Shown here in pieces: positions 8,037 to 16,437 of a stretch of DNA of 64,000 nt. A program made the translations under genes and the position numbers. The notes beneath the pieces are model-generated. The model was not told the origin of the DNA. It did no database searches and was given only the letters and a program-made list of their open reading frames with translations. Positions within the stretch are counted from its first letter, which is position 1, and every line of letters begins with the position of its first letter. Location: NCBI GenBank assembly GCA_944323165.1, contig CALURK010000001.1, positions 62,001 through 126,000 of the forward strand, given 5' to 3'. The DNA comes from Candidatus Gastranaerophilales bacterium. GTDB taxonomy: Bacteria > Cyanobacteriota > Vampirovibrionia > Gastranaerophilales > Gastranaerophilaceae.

Positions 8037-8995
8037 AACTTGTAAACCTCGCCGCTGCTGTTTTTTAAATCGGCTTTTGCCTCTTTTGTACAGCATTCAA
8101 GGTTTTTCATTAAAATTCCCGAAAGATAAGGAACTATGTTTTCCGAATTTACAGCTTCGCCCTTTTCTGTAATAAGAAGATTCTCATTTTCTCCATACAA
8201 TTTAGCAAGTTTTTTATCAAAAGACTTAGAATGAACGTTTCCGCGTGAGGCATAGAATTTATCGTTAGATTTTGTAAAAACTATTTCATCTCCAATATGA
8301 ATTGCGCTTTCGTTTTTGTTGTGAGCAATGCCCAAAGGAGTTACTCTTATATGATTTTTTACTTCCAAAACTTTTTTTATAATTGCGGAAACTCCGGCTT
8401 GGAATTTGTATTTTAAAGGTAAAAAGTTTAATATTGCAAGTCCGCCTTCAGGAAATAAAAATAGGTTAATTTTTCCTTCGATTAAATCTTTTGTCAGTTG
8501 TTTTATTGTTAATGCATTTTTATTTTTGGCATCTTTACCTTCAATTCCGGTATAAACCGGAACTGCACCCATCCATTTATATTCTTCACCTTTATCTCTT
8601 GTACGGCTTAACATACCGACACTTGCCATTACTTTGCTTCTCGGACAGGTTTCTGCCTTTGATTGATACAAATACTCTCTGTATAACAGCGTGTTAAAAA
8701 ATTTGGCTGCATTAATATCTCTGGTTTGGGCTTTTGTGTGATTCATTATGAAAATGCGCGGTTCATCAGTATTTACGATATCTTGAAGTTTGCCGGTTTC
8801 TACATTAATTTCAACAACTTCATTGCAAATTTTTTTAAATTTTTGATAAATGTATTTAATAAAGTCAGCAGAATTAACATCCAGTGCCTTATAAGCGGGA
8901 ATGGCTTTATTAGACAAGAGGGTAGAACTCTTAAAGCTCAACCCTCTTGTGTAATTTTTATTATTATCAACTGCTACAATCGAAGAAATTGGCAT
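8033..8995 (-). CDS. PlsC-like acyltransferase family protein
   Basis: A 320-residue protein with a NHT-x5-D motif (N85-H86, D93), which resembles the acyltransferase H-x4-D with one residue more spacing, and an FPEGG block at 181-185, the two signature blocks of glycerolipid (lysophosphatidate) acyltransferases. The extended N-terminus contains 'GLSFKSS', like other lineage-type proteins in this window. The start is ATG 8995, forming TAATG with the stop of the Cys-rich gene. Three genes are thus coupled head to tail: Cys-rich protein, this one, zincin. No clear membrane helix is present, which is unusual for PlsC, so the acyl acceptor may not be a lipid. Confidence 0.65.
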   Translation of the reverse strand: MPISSIVAVDNNKNYTRGLSFKSSTLLSNKAIPAYKALDVNSADFIKYIYQKFKKICNEVVEINVETGKLQDIVNTDEPRIFIMNHTKAQTRDINAAKFFNTLLYREYLYQSKAETCPRSKVMASVGMLSRTRDKGEEYKWMGAVPVYTGIEGKDAKNKNALTIKQLTKDLIEGKINLFLFPEGGLAILNFLPLKYKFQAGVSAIIKKVLEVKNHIRVTPLGIAHNKNESAIHIGDEIVFTKSNDKFYASRGNVHSKSFDKKLAKLYGENENLLITEKGEAVNSENIVPYLSGILMKNLECCTKEAKADLKNSSGEVYKL

Positions 8996-9246
8996 TAGCA
9001 GCATTCTTCTCGTTGATCTTCAGGAGTGCCGCAAGCAGCATCACAACAAGGATCTACAGGATTCCAACCTTCATCATTGCCCTTTAGAATTTCATTTTCT
9101 TTAGCTTTATCAGGCTTTGATAAACCTTTTACAAACGTGTCAGCTGCCAGTCCGGCACCTGTTGCTGCCATAAAGCCTGTGGCAGCTTTTTTCATTACTT
9201 GTGATTTGTTTCCGAAAGTTGTAACACCAATAGCACTAATTTTCAT
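8995..9246 (-). CDS. Small protein with Cys-rich C-terminal tail
   Basis: An 83-residue protein. The N-terminus 'MKISAIGVTTFGNKS' has the short phenylalanine motif seen in several lineage-type proteins. A glycine/alanine-rich segment follows (about residues 20-38), possibly a weak membrane helix. The last 22 residues hold five cysteines (CC, C, CC). The clustered cysteines suggest metal binding or disulfides. It has an AAAGGA ribosome binding site and is the first of three coupled genes. No family recognised. Confidence 0.6.
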   Translation of the reverse strand: MKISAIGVTTFGNKSQVMKKAATGFMAATGAGLAADTFVKGLSKPDKAKENEILKGNDEGWNPVDPCCDAACGTPEDQREECC

Positions 9247-9268
9247 TTTCTAAATTCCTTTCTTCCAT

Positions 9269-9499
9269 TTAGGATGGTAGTTTTATACTGTTCTTCACTT
9301 TTATAATTTTAGATAATATTGCAGAAATCGATATTCTTCTTGTTATAATATTTTTTGCAACCTGATATCCTACAAAGCATGTTTTACCTGCCTGCTTGAG
9401 TAAGGATTTTGGTTGAGGATTAAATGAGGCCTTAGCGGTATTGTTATCAAACTGAATTTTTGCGCTAAAACTTATGTTATTCATACTGTAAACATTCAT
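9269..9499 (-). CDS. Small hypothetical protein with N-terminal ISFSAK motif
   Basis: A 76-residue basic protein of unknown function. It begins with 'MNVYSMNNISFSAKIQF', the short hydrophobic-F motif also seen in neighbours. An internal start at 9484 (MNNISF) is possible. It lies just upstream of the three-gene coupled group with a 22-base gap and may be in the same transcript. Coding status is supported only by context and the shared motif. Confidence 0.45.
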   Translation of the reverse strand: MNVYSMNNISFSAKIQFDNNTAKASFNPQPKSLLKQAGKTCFVGYQVAKNIITRRISISAILSKIIKVKNSIKLPS

Positions 9500-9573
9500 A
9501 TCTTAAGCATGATTTTAGCATAGGTTTTGATTTGTGCAATAAAAGTATATACGATTTTTATAAAAATTTACAT

Positions 9574-10368
9574 TTATTTTGATTTTGTTAATTTTTCTTG
9601 GAGTTTTTGTATTCCTAATATTCCAAAAAATAATGAAAAGAATATTATTGGTATACGTTTTTTGAGGCTGAGATTTTTTGTTAATGCGCTTGATGTAGAG
9701 AGGAATATTAGTGGGATTAGGGTATCGTTGATTAAGTATTTAGTTGTATTTTCCAATCTTTTGTCAAACTCTTTGTCTTTAGCAAGTTCTATAGCATCTG
9801 CTCCAAGCATGCTGGAAGCTATAATTCTCACTTTAGGAAGGTCTGAAACGCTTGTATAAATTATATCTCTTGTGTTCTCATTCGTGATTTTAGAAAGGTT
9901 ATTGTCTATATATGTTGAGAACTTAGTTTTGTCGGGATGAAAATCTTTGTATTTTGGTTGTTTAAAAGAGGTTTTTGATAACAAATAATCTGAGCCTAAT
10001 GCTCCGAGAATCCCTGCTGTAGTTGATAGAAAACTGGATGCGAGTTCCTTTACTATATCAGTTGTGTATTGAATAGAAGTTTTTATACCATTTTTAACAC
10101 CCGATTTGTTAACTTTTTTTGAGATGTTGGTGATTATTTGATTATACATTTTTGAATTTGTAAAGTGTTTTGAGGTTGTGTGAAACGCAAACATACCGAG
10201 AGCTGCACCGGAAAGTACCACACAATCTTTTGTCAAGAAACGATCTTTATACTTGGGACTGGCGGTTTTGTAATCTTTATAGGTCTTGTAACAGCTGCTT
10301 GTGAGAAACATTCCTGTTGACAGGGCTGTGGAATCTAGTATTCTATTTATTGCTTTCGGCGATTTCAT
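9574..10368 (-). CDS. Hypothetical membrane-associated protein
   Basis: A 264-residue Lys- and Ser/Thr-rich protein. Hydrophobic stretches lie at about residues 12-26, 48-62, 105-128 ('ELASSFLSTTAGILGALGSDYLL') and 215-250 ('LIPLIFLSTSSALT', 'IPIIFFSLFFGILGIQKLQEKL'), so two to four membrane helices are likely. No family recognised; it has the look of lineage-specific Gastranaerophilales membrane proteins. It is divergent from the ABC permease at 10413, with a short shared promoter region between them. Confidence 0.6.
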   Translation of the reverse strand: MKSPKAINRILDSTALSTGMFLTSSCYKTYKDYKTASPKYKDRFLTKDCVVLSGAALGMFAFHTTSKHFTNSKMYNQIITNISKKVNKSGVKNGIKTSIQYTTDIVKELASSFLSTTAGILGALGSDYLLSKTSFKQPKYKDFHPDKTKFSTYIDNNLSKITNENTRDIIYTSVSDLPKVRIIASSMLGADAIELAKDKEFDKRLENTTKYLINDTLIPLIFLSTSSALTKNLSLKKRIPIIFFSLFFGILGIQKLQEKLTKSK

Positions 10369-10412
10369 GATAAATTTCTAACACAAAGTTTATTTTATAA
10401 TAAAATAATCCT

Positions 10413-11219
10413 ATGAGAAAACTTTTTTTGCATTTTGTATTAATAATTCTTGCATTATCTATGATTTTTCCGTTTTTTATGATGTTTCTGATTTCACTTA
10501 GCGGAAATGAAAATATTTTTACGGATTATAAGAATATAAATTTAACTTTTGCGGCTTATAAAAATGTTTTCTCATCTATTCCTGTTGTCAGATATTTTTT
10601 AAATAGCCTTATTGTGGCGTTATTTACGACTCTAGGTCAGGTAATAATTGCTTCTCTTGCTGGATATGGTTTTGCAAGGACTGATTTTAAGGGGAAAAAT
10701 GTTTTATTTTTCATAATCATTCTTACGATGATGGTTCCGCCTCAGGTTAATATTGTTCCTTTATTTTTTATAATGAGCAAGCTGGGTTGGATAAATACAT
10801 ATCAAGCACTTATTGTTCCGGGAATTTTTGGCGGGTTTGGGGTGTTTATGATGAGGCAGTATTTTTTAGGGTTATCAAAAGAGTTGGAGGATGCTTCAAA
10901 GCTTGATGGGTGTAACATGTTTCAAACTTTTTACAAAATTGCGCTTCCGTGTGCGCTTCCTGCAGTGGTAACTCTCAGTATTTTTACGTTTGTTACAACT
11001 TGGAATAGTTTTATGTGGCCTTTGATTGTTACAAACACAGAAAGTATGAGAACTTTAGCTGTCGGGCTTACAATTTTTAAGAGTTCTTTTAGAGAAATAA
11101 CTCTTTGGGGCGAATTAATGGCGTGCTCGTGTATTTGCTCTATTCCTGTTATTTTAATATTTATTCTGGGCAAAAAATACTTAATCAATAATCCGATGGA
11201 TGGTGCGATTAAAGAATAA
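10413..11219 (+). CDS. Sugar ABC transporter permease, MalG type
   Basis: A 268-residue inner-membrane permease with six predicted helices. The cytoplasmic EAA loop, which docks the ATPase, is at about residues 158-175 ('LEDASKLDGCNMFQTFYKIALP'). This is the MalG/carbohydrate-uptake CUT1 family. The gene is unusual in standing alone: no MalF-type partner, substrate-binding protein or ATPase is adjacent. It has almost no leader; a TATAAT-like box lies just upstream of the ATG. Substrate cannot be predicted. It converges with the TPR gene, whose stop is two bases away. Confidence 0.9.
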   Translation: MRKLFLHFVLIILALSMIFPFFMMFLISLSGNENIFTDYKNINLTFAAYKNVFSSIPVVRYFLNSLIVALFTTLGQVIIASLAGYGFARTDFKGKNVLFFIIILTMMVPPQVNIVPLFFIMSKLGWINTYQALIVPGIFGGFGVFMMRQYFLGLSKELEDASKLDGCNMFQTFYKIALPCALPAVVTLSIFTFVTTWNSFMWPLIVTNTESMRTLAVGLTIFKSSFREITLWGELMACSCICSIPVILIFILGKKYLINNPMDGAIKE

Positions 11220-11220
11220 A

Positions 11221-12909
11221 TTAGGCATCTACGGAAGCCAGAAGTGCGTTAATTTCTGAGATTAAATCTTCGTTGGTTGTTTTGACAGCATTTACTAAGG
11301 CTTTCTTTAATAATGATTTTGCCTTATTTGGACTTTTAAAATCTATCATAAGTTCCGCTGCAGCCTTGTAATTTTGGGCGATTTCTTCTCTTGAATTTGT
11401 TAATTCATAATTTTTTACAGCTTCTGCGTAATACTTTAAAGCTTTGTCATTTTTCTTAAATTGAACGCAAGCATCTGCAGTGTTACTTAAAACGTAGCCT
11501 TTCATAGAGTTATCAGTAGTTTGTTCGATTAATTTTCTGGCTACATCGTAGTAATCAAAAGCCCCTTCATCGTATTTATCCGTAAAAATATTTGCCATTC
11601 TTGTTAGAGAATCTGATTGTCCGATTAGATCATCTGATTTTCCGGCATAAGAAATTGATGTCATGTAGTGGTTAAGAGCTGGTTCAATTTCATTAATGTC
11701 ATCATAAATTTGTGCCATTGAATAGTGAGCTCTTGATTTTACATTAACATCTGTTGTGTATTGCAATGACCTGTTGTAACTGTTTAGAGCTTGAACGTAG
11801 TGATCGTTATCATCATAAATTTTTCCGATTTCAAGACAAATTCTTGATTGAGTTTCATTGTCTTTAAGCTCCTGTGCGCGAGTGAATGCTTCTTTGAAGA
11901 TTTGCATTGCTCTTTGCGGATTGTTTGAGAAAGCTTGTTTTTTAGCCTCTACAAATAATGATTTTAATTTTGTATCTTGCGGAATGATGGTTATATTTGG
12001 TTTTTTTGAAATAGTTTGTTTAGCCTGAATAAATTCTTCTTCGAGAGTCAATTCTTCCGGCTCAATTTCTATTACTTCAGAATTTTCGGGAATTGGCTGT
12101 TCAGAAGCTGCTGGTTGTATATTTTGTTCTTGAACGGGTTCTGCTTTTGGAGAAGCTTCTTCTTTCGGCTTCTTTTCTTCCGTTCTGTTTTCAGGGAATT
12201 TTACTAAGAAGTTCGGATTTACTTCTGCTTCGTCATAGTTGTAGTTAATTTTTTGTAAGAATAAGGCGTCAAGCCAGTTTTGAACTACTTTCGAATCCTT
12301 GTGCAAAGTATCTGAAATGTATCTGTCGAGCATTGAAGCTGCTATTTTCAAATTACTTTGGATTAAATTAACTTGCGGATGAGCTTCCCTTACCTGCTGA
12401 TCTACAATTTGCAAATAATGATTAACTTGTTCTTCGATTTCAGGCGGAGTTGCGATTGCTTTGATTGTGTTTCTGAAATCCTTTAGAATTTGGGCAATGT
12501 TAACTTTGTTGCTTCTCTGAGGTGAAGCCGGTGCTGCTGGGGCAGGTGCAGGGTTGTTGTTTATTGGTTGATAACCTGCGCTTGCAGCCTGATATTGCAT
12601 CGGATTTACCTGATGCGGGTTGTATCTGATAGGAGGCGGGGTTTGAACCTGATATGTCTGCCTCTGAGGATAGCTTGAAGGATATGCATTTGATGCAGGA
12701 GAATATATTGCCTGACGCGGAGGAATGTTTTGAGATTGAACATCTTCTACTCTTCCACGGGCTACGGTACGCTGATTTTGTTGCTGGCGCGGATCTTGCG
12801 AATTACCGTTGTGACCGTCCTTGTCTGTACTGTCACTGCCTGCATTATAATTCCCGGTTTCCCTTTGAGGATAAGGGCGCGGGCGCACTGTATTCATTGT
12901 GTTAAACAA
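11221..12909 (-). CDS. Proline/glutamine-rich TPR protein
   Basis: A 562-residue protein in two parts. Residues 1-140 are low complexity, rich in Pro, Gln, Tyr and Asn, and likely disordered. Residues about 150-215 are helical, and an acidic linker with repeated PKAEP/QPE runs follows. Residues about 320-560 hold at least six tetratricopeptide repeats (for example 'ALNSYNRSLQYT', 'ALNHYMTSISYA', 'ALKYYAEAVKNYE'). There is no signal peptide. TPR arrays are protein-protein scaffolds; the disordered N-terminus suggests a scaffold or hub role, but partners are unknown. Confidence 0.75.
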   Translation of the reverse strand: MFNTMNTVRPRPYPQRETGNYNAGSDSTDKDGHNGNSQDPRQQQNQRTVARGRVEDVQSQNIPPRQAIYSPASNAYPSSYPQRQTYQVQTPPPIRYNPHQVNPMQYQAASAGYQPINNNPAPAPAAPASPQRSNKVNIAQILKDFRNTIKAIATPPEIEEQVNHYLQIVDQQVREAHPQVNLIQSNLKIAASMLDRYISDTLHKDSKVVQNWLDALFLQKINYNYDEAEVNPNFLVKFPENRTEEKKPKEEASPKAEPVQEQNIQPAASEQPIPENSEVIEIEPEELTLEEEFIQAKQTISKKPNITIIPQDTKLKSLFVEAKKQAFSNNPQRAMQIFKEAFTRAQELKDNETQSRICLEIGKIYDDNDHYVQALNSYNRSLQYTTDVNVKSRAHYSMAQIYDDINEIEPALNHYMTSISYAGKSDDLIGQSDSLTRMANIFTDKYDEGAFDYYDVARKLIEQTTDNSMKGYVLSNTADACVQFKKNDKALKYYAEAVKNYELTNSREEIAQNYKAAAELMIDFKSPNKAKSLLKKALVNAVKTTNEDLISEINALLASVDA

Positions 12910-13522
12910 TATAAACCGTCCTTCCTTATTTATTATCGGATATTATTTGACGTTCTTTACCGTTTTATACAAATATCGTTTATATGGATGATATTTTTTT
13001 AATGAATATTTTTTCAAAGTCATGTGTTTGGCTAAAAATTTGTTGTATTGTATTACTTCCATTTTTAGGGGGACTCAATTTGAGTCGAGTGTTTATCTGC
13101 CATGCTGAACTCTATTCAGCATCTTATAAAACTTAAATCCACAAATTAAACAAAACAGATTCCGAAACGAGTTCGGAATGACAGATTCTACTTATCAAAT
13201 GTCATCCTGAATTTATTTCAGGATCTTTTACCCCACCACCTAACCCACTCTATCAAGGGGCGGGGGAATTTGGAGTAGGAACCAATGAGGAACACAAGGA
13301 GTTCAAAAATAATTAGTAAAGTTTTACTCTGTGTTCCGACAAAAGGTCTACGTGCGTAGGAGCTCAAGGGGCTTAAAAACTTTTATTAGTCATTCCAGAC
13401 TCATTTCGAAGTTTCTTCCTACTTCCTACTATAAGTATTTCCCCCCCCCCACACCCATATTTACCCCTACTGGTATAAAAACCTATTTAATGGTAATATA
13501 TATATCAAAGAGGATTATAATT
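12910..13522. repeat. Repeat-rich intergenic region
   Basis: About 600 bases without a convincing gene. It holds GACTCAATTTGAGTC (13073-13087), a GCTGAA/TTCAGC palindrome (about 13102-13121) and inverted and direct copies of the two dispersed palindromes (13157-13184; 13200-13227 identical to 2376-2403). A C-rich unit (about 13230-13268), one arm of a 24-base inverted repeat (13336-13359) and a run of about ten C (13441 onward) also lie here. It is a hot spot for small repeats. Confidence 0.75.
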
Positions 13523-13918
13523 ATGAAAGCAGTTGAGTATTTTAATAACGGATTTTCTTGCTCCGAAAGTATTATTAAAGAAGCTATAGAAAAAGGAATT
13601 GTTCCAGAAGAATTACTTCCTGTTGCAACATCGTTTTCAGGAGGAATGGGCTCAGGTTGCCTTTGCGGAGCTGTTGCCGCTTCTCAAATGGTTATTGGAT
13701 GGCTTTATGGTAGAAATAACAAAGACGGTAATGAAGTTAAAGCAAGAGCTTTGGCAAAGCAGTTTATTGAAGAATTCAAGAAAAATCATAAAGCTACTTG
13801 TTGCAGGGTTTTGATTTCCGGCTTAGATATGGCTTCTCCAGAGAGAAAAGCACACTGCTCTAATATGGTTAATGATTGTTCTAAAATTTTAGAAGAAATG
13901 ATTAAGGTTAAGGTCTAA
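13523..13918 (+). CDS. Redox-active protein, C_GCAxxG_C_C family
   Basis: A 131-residue protein with the family signature: an N-terminal FNNGFSCSES segment, a central GSGCLCGAVAAS motif (normally GxxCGAxxG) at about residues 48-60, and further conserved Cys in 'ATCCRVL' and 'AHCSNMVNDC'. Members are predicted to bind a metal cluster or use redox-active cysteines; the physiological reaction is not established. The longer frame upstream is ignored because AGAGG precedes ATG 13523. The stop overlaps the next start as TAATG, so it is coupled to the formyltransferase. The pair is flanked by 24-base inverted repeats. Confidence 0.85.
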   Translation: MKAVEYFNNGFSCSESIIKEAIEKGIVPEELLPVATSFSGGMGSGCLCGAVAASQMVIGWLYGRNNKDGNEVKARALAKQFIEEFKKNHKATCCRVLISGLDMASPERKAHCSNMVNDCSKILEEMIKVKV

Positions 13919-14859
13919 TGTTCAATAGAACCCTGTTCAAAAAAAGAATACTTTTTGTCGGAATTCCTGATATGGCTTATATCGGGCTTGATGGACTGTT
14001 GATGGCAGGAGTTAATATTGTAGGTGTTTTGGGACCTAAAAAAAATCATAATATGTATTATGATTTTAAGAATTTTGTGCTTTCAAGAAGGTTAAACTAT
14101 ATTGACTATGACGAACTTGATGAGCCGCAATTGATTGAAACTATTCGCTCGTTAGATATTGATGCAGCAGTTGTTTGCTCTTTTAATTACAAAATACCAA
14201 GAATTTTACTTGAAGCTGTAAAAGACGGATTTTTGAACGTTCACCCTTCAATGCTTCCTAAATACAGAGGCGGAAATCCGTATTCTAGAGTTATTATGAA
14301 CGGGGAAACGGAAACGGGTGTTACTATTCACTTTATGGATGAAAATTTTGACACGGGTGATATTGTTGCTCAAAAACCTTATCATATTCATTCTAAAGCG
14401 ACAATGGGAACTATTTTTAACGAATTAAACGTTCTTGGAATAGAGCTTTTACTTCAAGTTCTCAGAGCCTACGAAAATCAACCGCTTCCGAGAATTAAAC
14501 AACCTGTTGGGGATTTTATTTCAGGAAAAGGGTTGGATGAAAGAGAAGTTTTTATAAATTACAACAAAACCGCAGAAGAAATCGAAAGATTTGTTCGAGC
14601 GCTTAATCCTTTTATTTTGGCAAGTACGACTTTCAGGGGAAATATGATGAAGATTATGAAAGTCGAAGTGGCTTCTGACGCTTTCTGTGTTCCTCATCCT
14701 GCGGGGACTGTGGCTAAAATTGAGGATGATAAATTCTTTATTGCGACTTCTAAAGGGCTTGTTGTACCGACTGTTATGCAGTTTGGAAGCTTCTTTATGG
14801 GGGATAGCAAGGATTTTATTAGGATAGTGAATCCAAAGATAGGAGAAGAATTCAAGTAG
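13918..14859 (+). CDS. Formyltransferase family protein (Fmt-like)
   Basis: A 313-residue protein with the folate-dependent formyltransferase core: 'NVHPSMLPKYRGGNPY' (catalytic Asn and His at about residues 107-109) and 'ETGVTIHFMDENFDTGDI' (catalytic Asp at about 143). A C-terminal OB-like domain follows at about 205-310, as in methionyl-tRNA formyltransferase and ArnA. It could be Fmt itself, but the sequence is divergent and its partner is a redox protein rather than peptide deformylase. A sugar or other amine formyltransferase is therefore equally possible. Translation is coupled to the upstream gene. Confidence 0.75.
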   Translation: MFNRTLFKKRILFVGIPDMAYIGLDGLLMAGVNIVGVLGPKKNHNMYYDFKNFVLSRRLNYIDYDELDEPQLIETIRSLDIDAAVVCSFNYKIPRILLEAVKDGFLNVHPSMLPKYRGGNPYSRVIMNGETETGVTIHFMDENFDTGDIVAQKPYHIHSKATMGTIFNELNVLGIELLLQVLRAYENQPLPRIKQPVGDFISGKGLDEREVFINYNKTAEEIERFVRALNPFILASTTFRGNMMKIMKVEVASDAFCVPHPAGTVAKIEDDKFFIATSKGLVVPTVMQFGSFFMGDSKDFIRIVNPKIGEEFK

Positions 14860-14880
14860 TGCTACGCACGTAGACCTTTG

Positions 14881-15125
14881 GTCGGGTGACATCAGTGGAA
14901 ACTACAAGAACAAAAAAGAATACCAAGTCACCCTCAAAGTGGAACTACAGACTTGATAAAAAGAAAAAGTCACCAAAAAGAAAAGAACCATTCAGTCGGG
15001 TGACAAAGGCAGGAACTACAAAAACAAAGAAGAAAACCAAGTCACCCTCAAAGTGAAACTACAAACTTAACGAAAAAAAACAAAAGGAAAAGAACTATTC
15101 AGTCGGGTGACATTACAAAAAAGAA
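14881..15125. repeat. Tandem repeat of about 107-114 bases
   Basis: Three successive units each start with GTCGGGTGAC (14881, 14995 and 15102), the last one truncated. Units share 'ACCAAGTCACCCTCAAAGT' in the middle and 'GAAAAGAACCATTCA'-like ends. GGGTGAC and GTCACCC within one unit can pair into a hairpin. It is purine-rich and has no coding frame. Confidence 0.8.
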
Positions 15126-15137
15126 AATGGGATTAAA

Positions 15138-15959
15138 ATGGATAAACTAAATTTTTTGACAGCGGGTGTTCCTATAAAAGCAGGAAATAAGGGGTATGAA
15201 GAAGGTTTTAAAGTCCTTGACAATATGGGACTTGACGGGCTTGAGTTGGAATTTGTAAGAGGTGTAAGAATTAGTGACAAAAGCCGTGATGCGGTTAGCG
15301 CTACTACAAAAGTTATTACTGCTCACGCTCCTTTCTACGTTAATCTTAACGCCAGAGAAGAAGATAAGCTGGAAGCAAGCGTACAAAGAATTATTGAAAC
15401 AGCGGAAGTGACAAATTCCTTGGGCGGATTTAGTATAACTTTTCACGCAGGATTTTATTTGGGACAAGATAAAGAATTGGTTTATAACAATATAAAATCT
15501 AAAATTAAAATTATTGCAGATGCGCTTGAAAAATCTCAAAATAAAATTTGGATACGTCCTGAAACAACAGGTAAAGCAACTCAATGGGGTGATTTACAAG
15601 AGATTGTAAGACTTTCGCGCGAGTTTGAAACTGTTCTTCCTTGCGTAGATTTTTCACACCTTCATGCAAGATACAATGGTGCGGTAAATACTCACAAAGA
15701 TTTTTGCGAAATTTTTGAATATATAGGAAAAGAATTGGGACAAATTGCCCTCGATAATTTCCACGCCCACGTTGCGGGAATTGAGTACGGAGAAAAGGGA
15801 GAGAAAAAACATTTGAACCTTCAAGAATCTGATTTTAATTACAAAGATTTATTGAAAGCTTTCAAAGAATTTAATGTTAAAGGTGCGCTGGTTTGCGAAA
15901 GCCCGAATATCGAAGATGATGCAAAACTATTGAAAGAGTATTATTTAAGTTTGAAATAA
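15138..15959 (+). CDS. Endonuclease IV-type TIM-barrel protein
   Basis: A 273-residue AP-endonuclease-2/xylose-isomerase-fold protein. Metal-site segments expected of endonuclease IV are present: 'ITAHAPFYVNL', 'TFHAGFYLG', 'RPETTGKATQWGD', 'PCVDFSHLHAR', 'DNFHAHVAG' and 'ALVCESPN' near the C-terminus. It is most like the archaeal or deep-branching endonuclease IV group, which repairs abasic sites. The classical ENT residue context is altered to PET, so activity on DNA is likely but not certain. It has no operon partner; the tandem repeat lies just upstream. Confidence 0.78.
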   Translation: MDKLNFLTAGVPIKAGNKGYEEGFKVLDNMGLDGLELEFVRGVRISDKSRDAVSATTKVITAHAPFYVNLNAREEDKLEASVQRIIETAEVTNSLGGFSITFHAGFYLGQDKELVYNNIKSKIKIIADALEKSQNKIWIRPETTGKATQWGDLQEIVRLSREFETVLPCVDFSHLHARYNGAVNTHKDFCEIFEYIGKELGQIALDNFHAHVAGIEYGEKGEKKHLNLQESDFNYKDLLKAFKEFNVKGALVCESPNIEDDAKLLKEYYLSLK

Positions 15960-15961
15960 GT

Positions 15962-16297
15962 TTATGTTTTCCAAAAAGGCGAAAAGTTTTCTATTTCAAG
16001 CAGAGTTTTTTCAAAATCGCCATTAAATTTTAAAGCTCTATCGTCTATTATTATACTAGCGTATGGTTCTTTAATATTTGTAATGTCACATATATATTTA
16101 TCTAAATTATATTTGATAAGCCATTGAAGAGTTTGCTTTTTATTTCTGACTGTAAAAATTTTTATCTTGTATTTTTCTGAAAGTTTTTTGAGAAATGTGT
16201 CAACATTTTTGCGAGGTTCTGGAATTTTTTCATCTTTATAATTACCGCTATAGGTATTGAGAACTCCGTCTAAATCTATTAATAATGTTTTAGTCAT
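15962..16297 (-). CDS. HAD-superfamily small phosphatase-like protein
   Basis: A 111-residue protein with motif I D8-L-D10-G-V-L, motif II T in 'IKIFTVRNK', and a C-terminal 'IIIDDRALKF' that supplies the acidic motif IV. This is the minimal HAD core without a large cap, as in small nucleotidase-like or adaptor HAD proteins. It is shorter than most HAD enzymes. It ends two bases from the endonuclease IV gene (convergent). Substrate unknown. Confidence 0.72.
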   Translation of the reverse strand: MTKTLLIDLDGVLNTYSGNYKDEKIPEPRKNVDTFLKKLSEKYKIKIFTVRNKKQTLQWLIKYNLDKYICDITNIKEPYASIIIDDRALKFNGDFEKTLLEIENFSPFWKT

Positions 16298-16437
16298 ATA
16301 TTTTAATATTTTTAAAAGTATTACTATCGGAACGTTTATTTTTTTAATCAGTGAAACTTGGTATTTAAAAGGATAAATACAATAAAATACTATCCCATAG
16401 TTTCAAATTTGTCAAACAATTATTTAGAATTTTGTAT

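Noticed and set aside
13441-13452. C-run as a phase-variation tract
   Set aside because: It lies outside any supported gene and far from a promoter, so no gene would be switched by it.
13331-13522. N-terminal extension of the C_GCAxxG protein
   Set aside because: The extension translates repeat DNA and the C-run; a ribosome binding site sits right before ATG 13523.
14521-14892. Minus-strand frame opposite the formyltransferase
   Set aside because: Shadow of the real gene on the plus strand; ends in repeat DNA.
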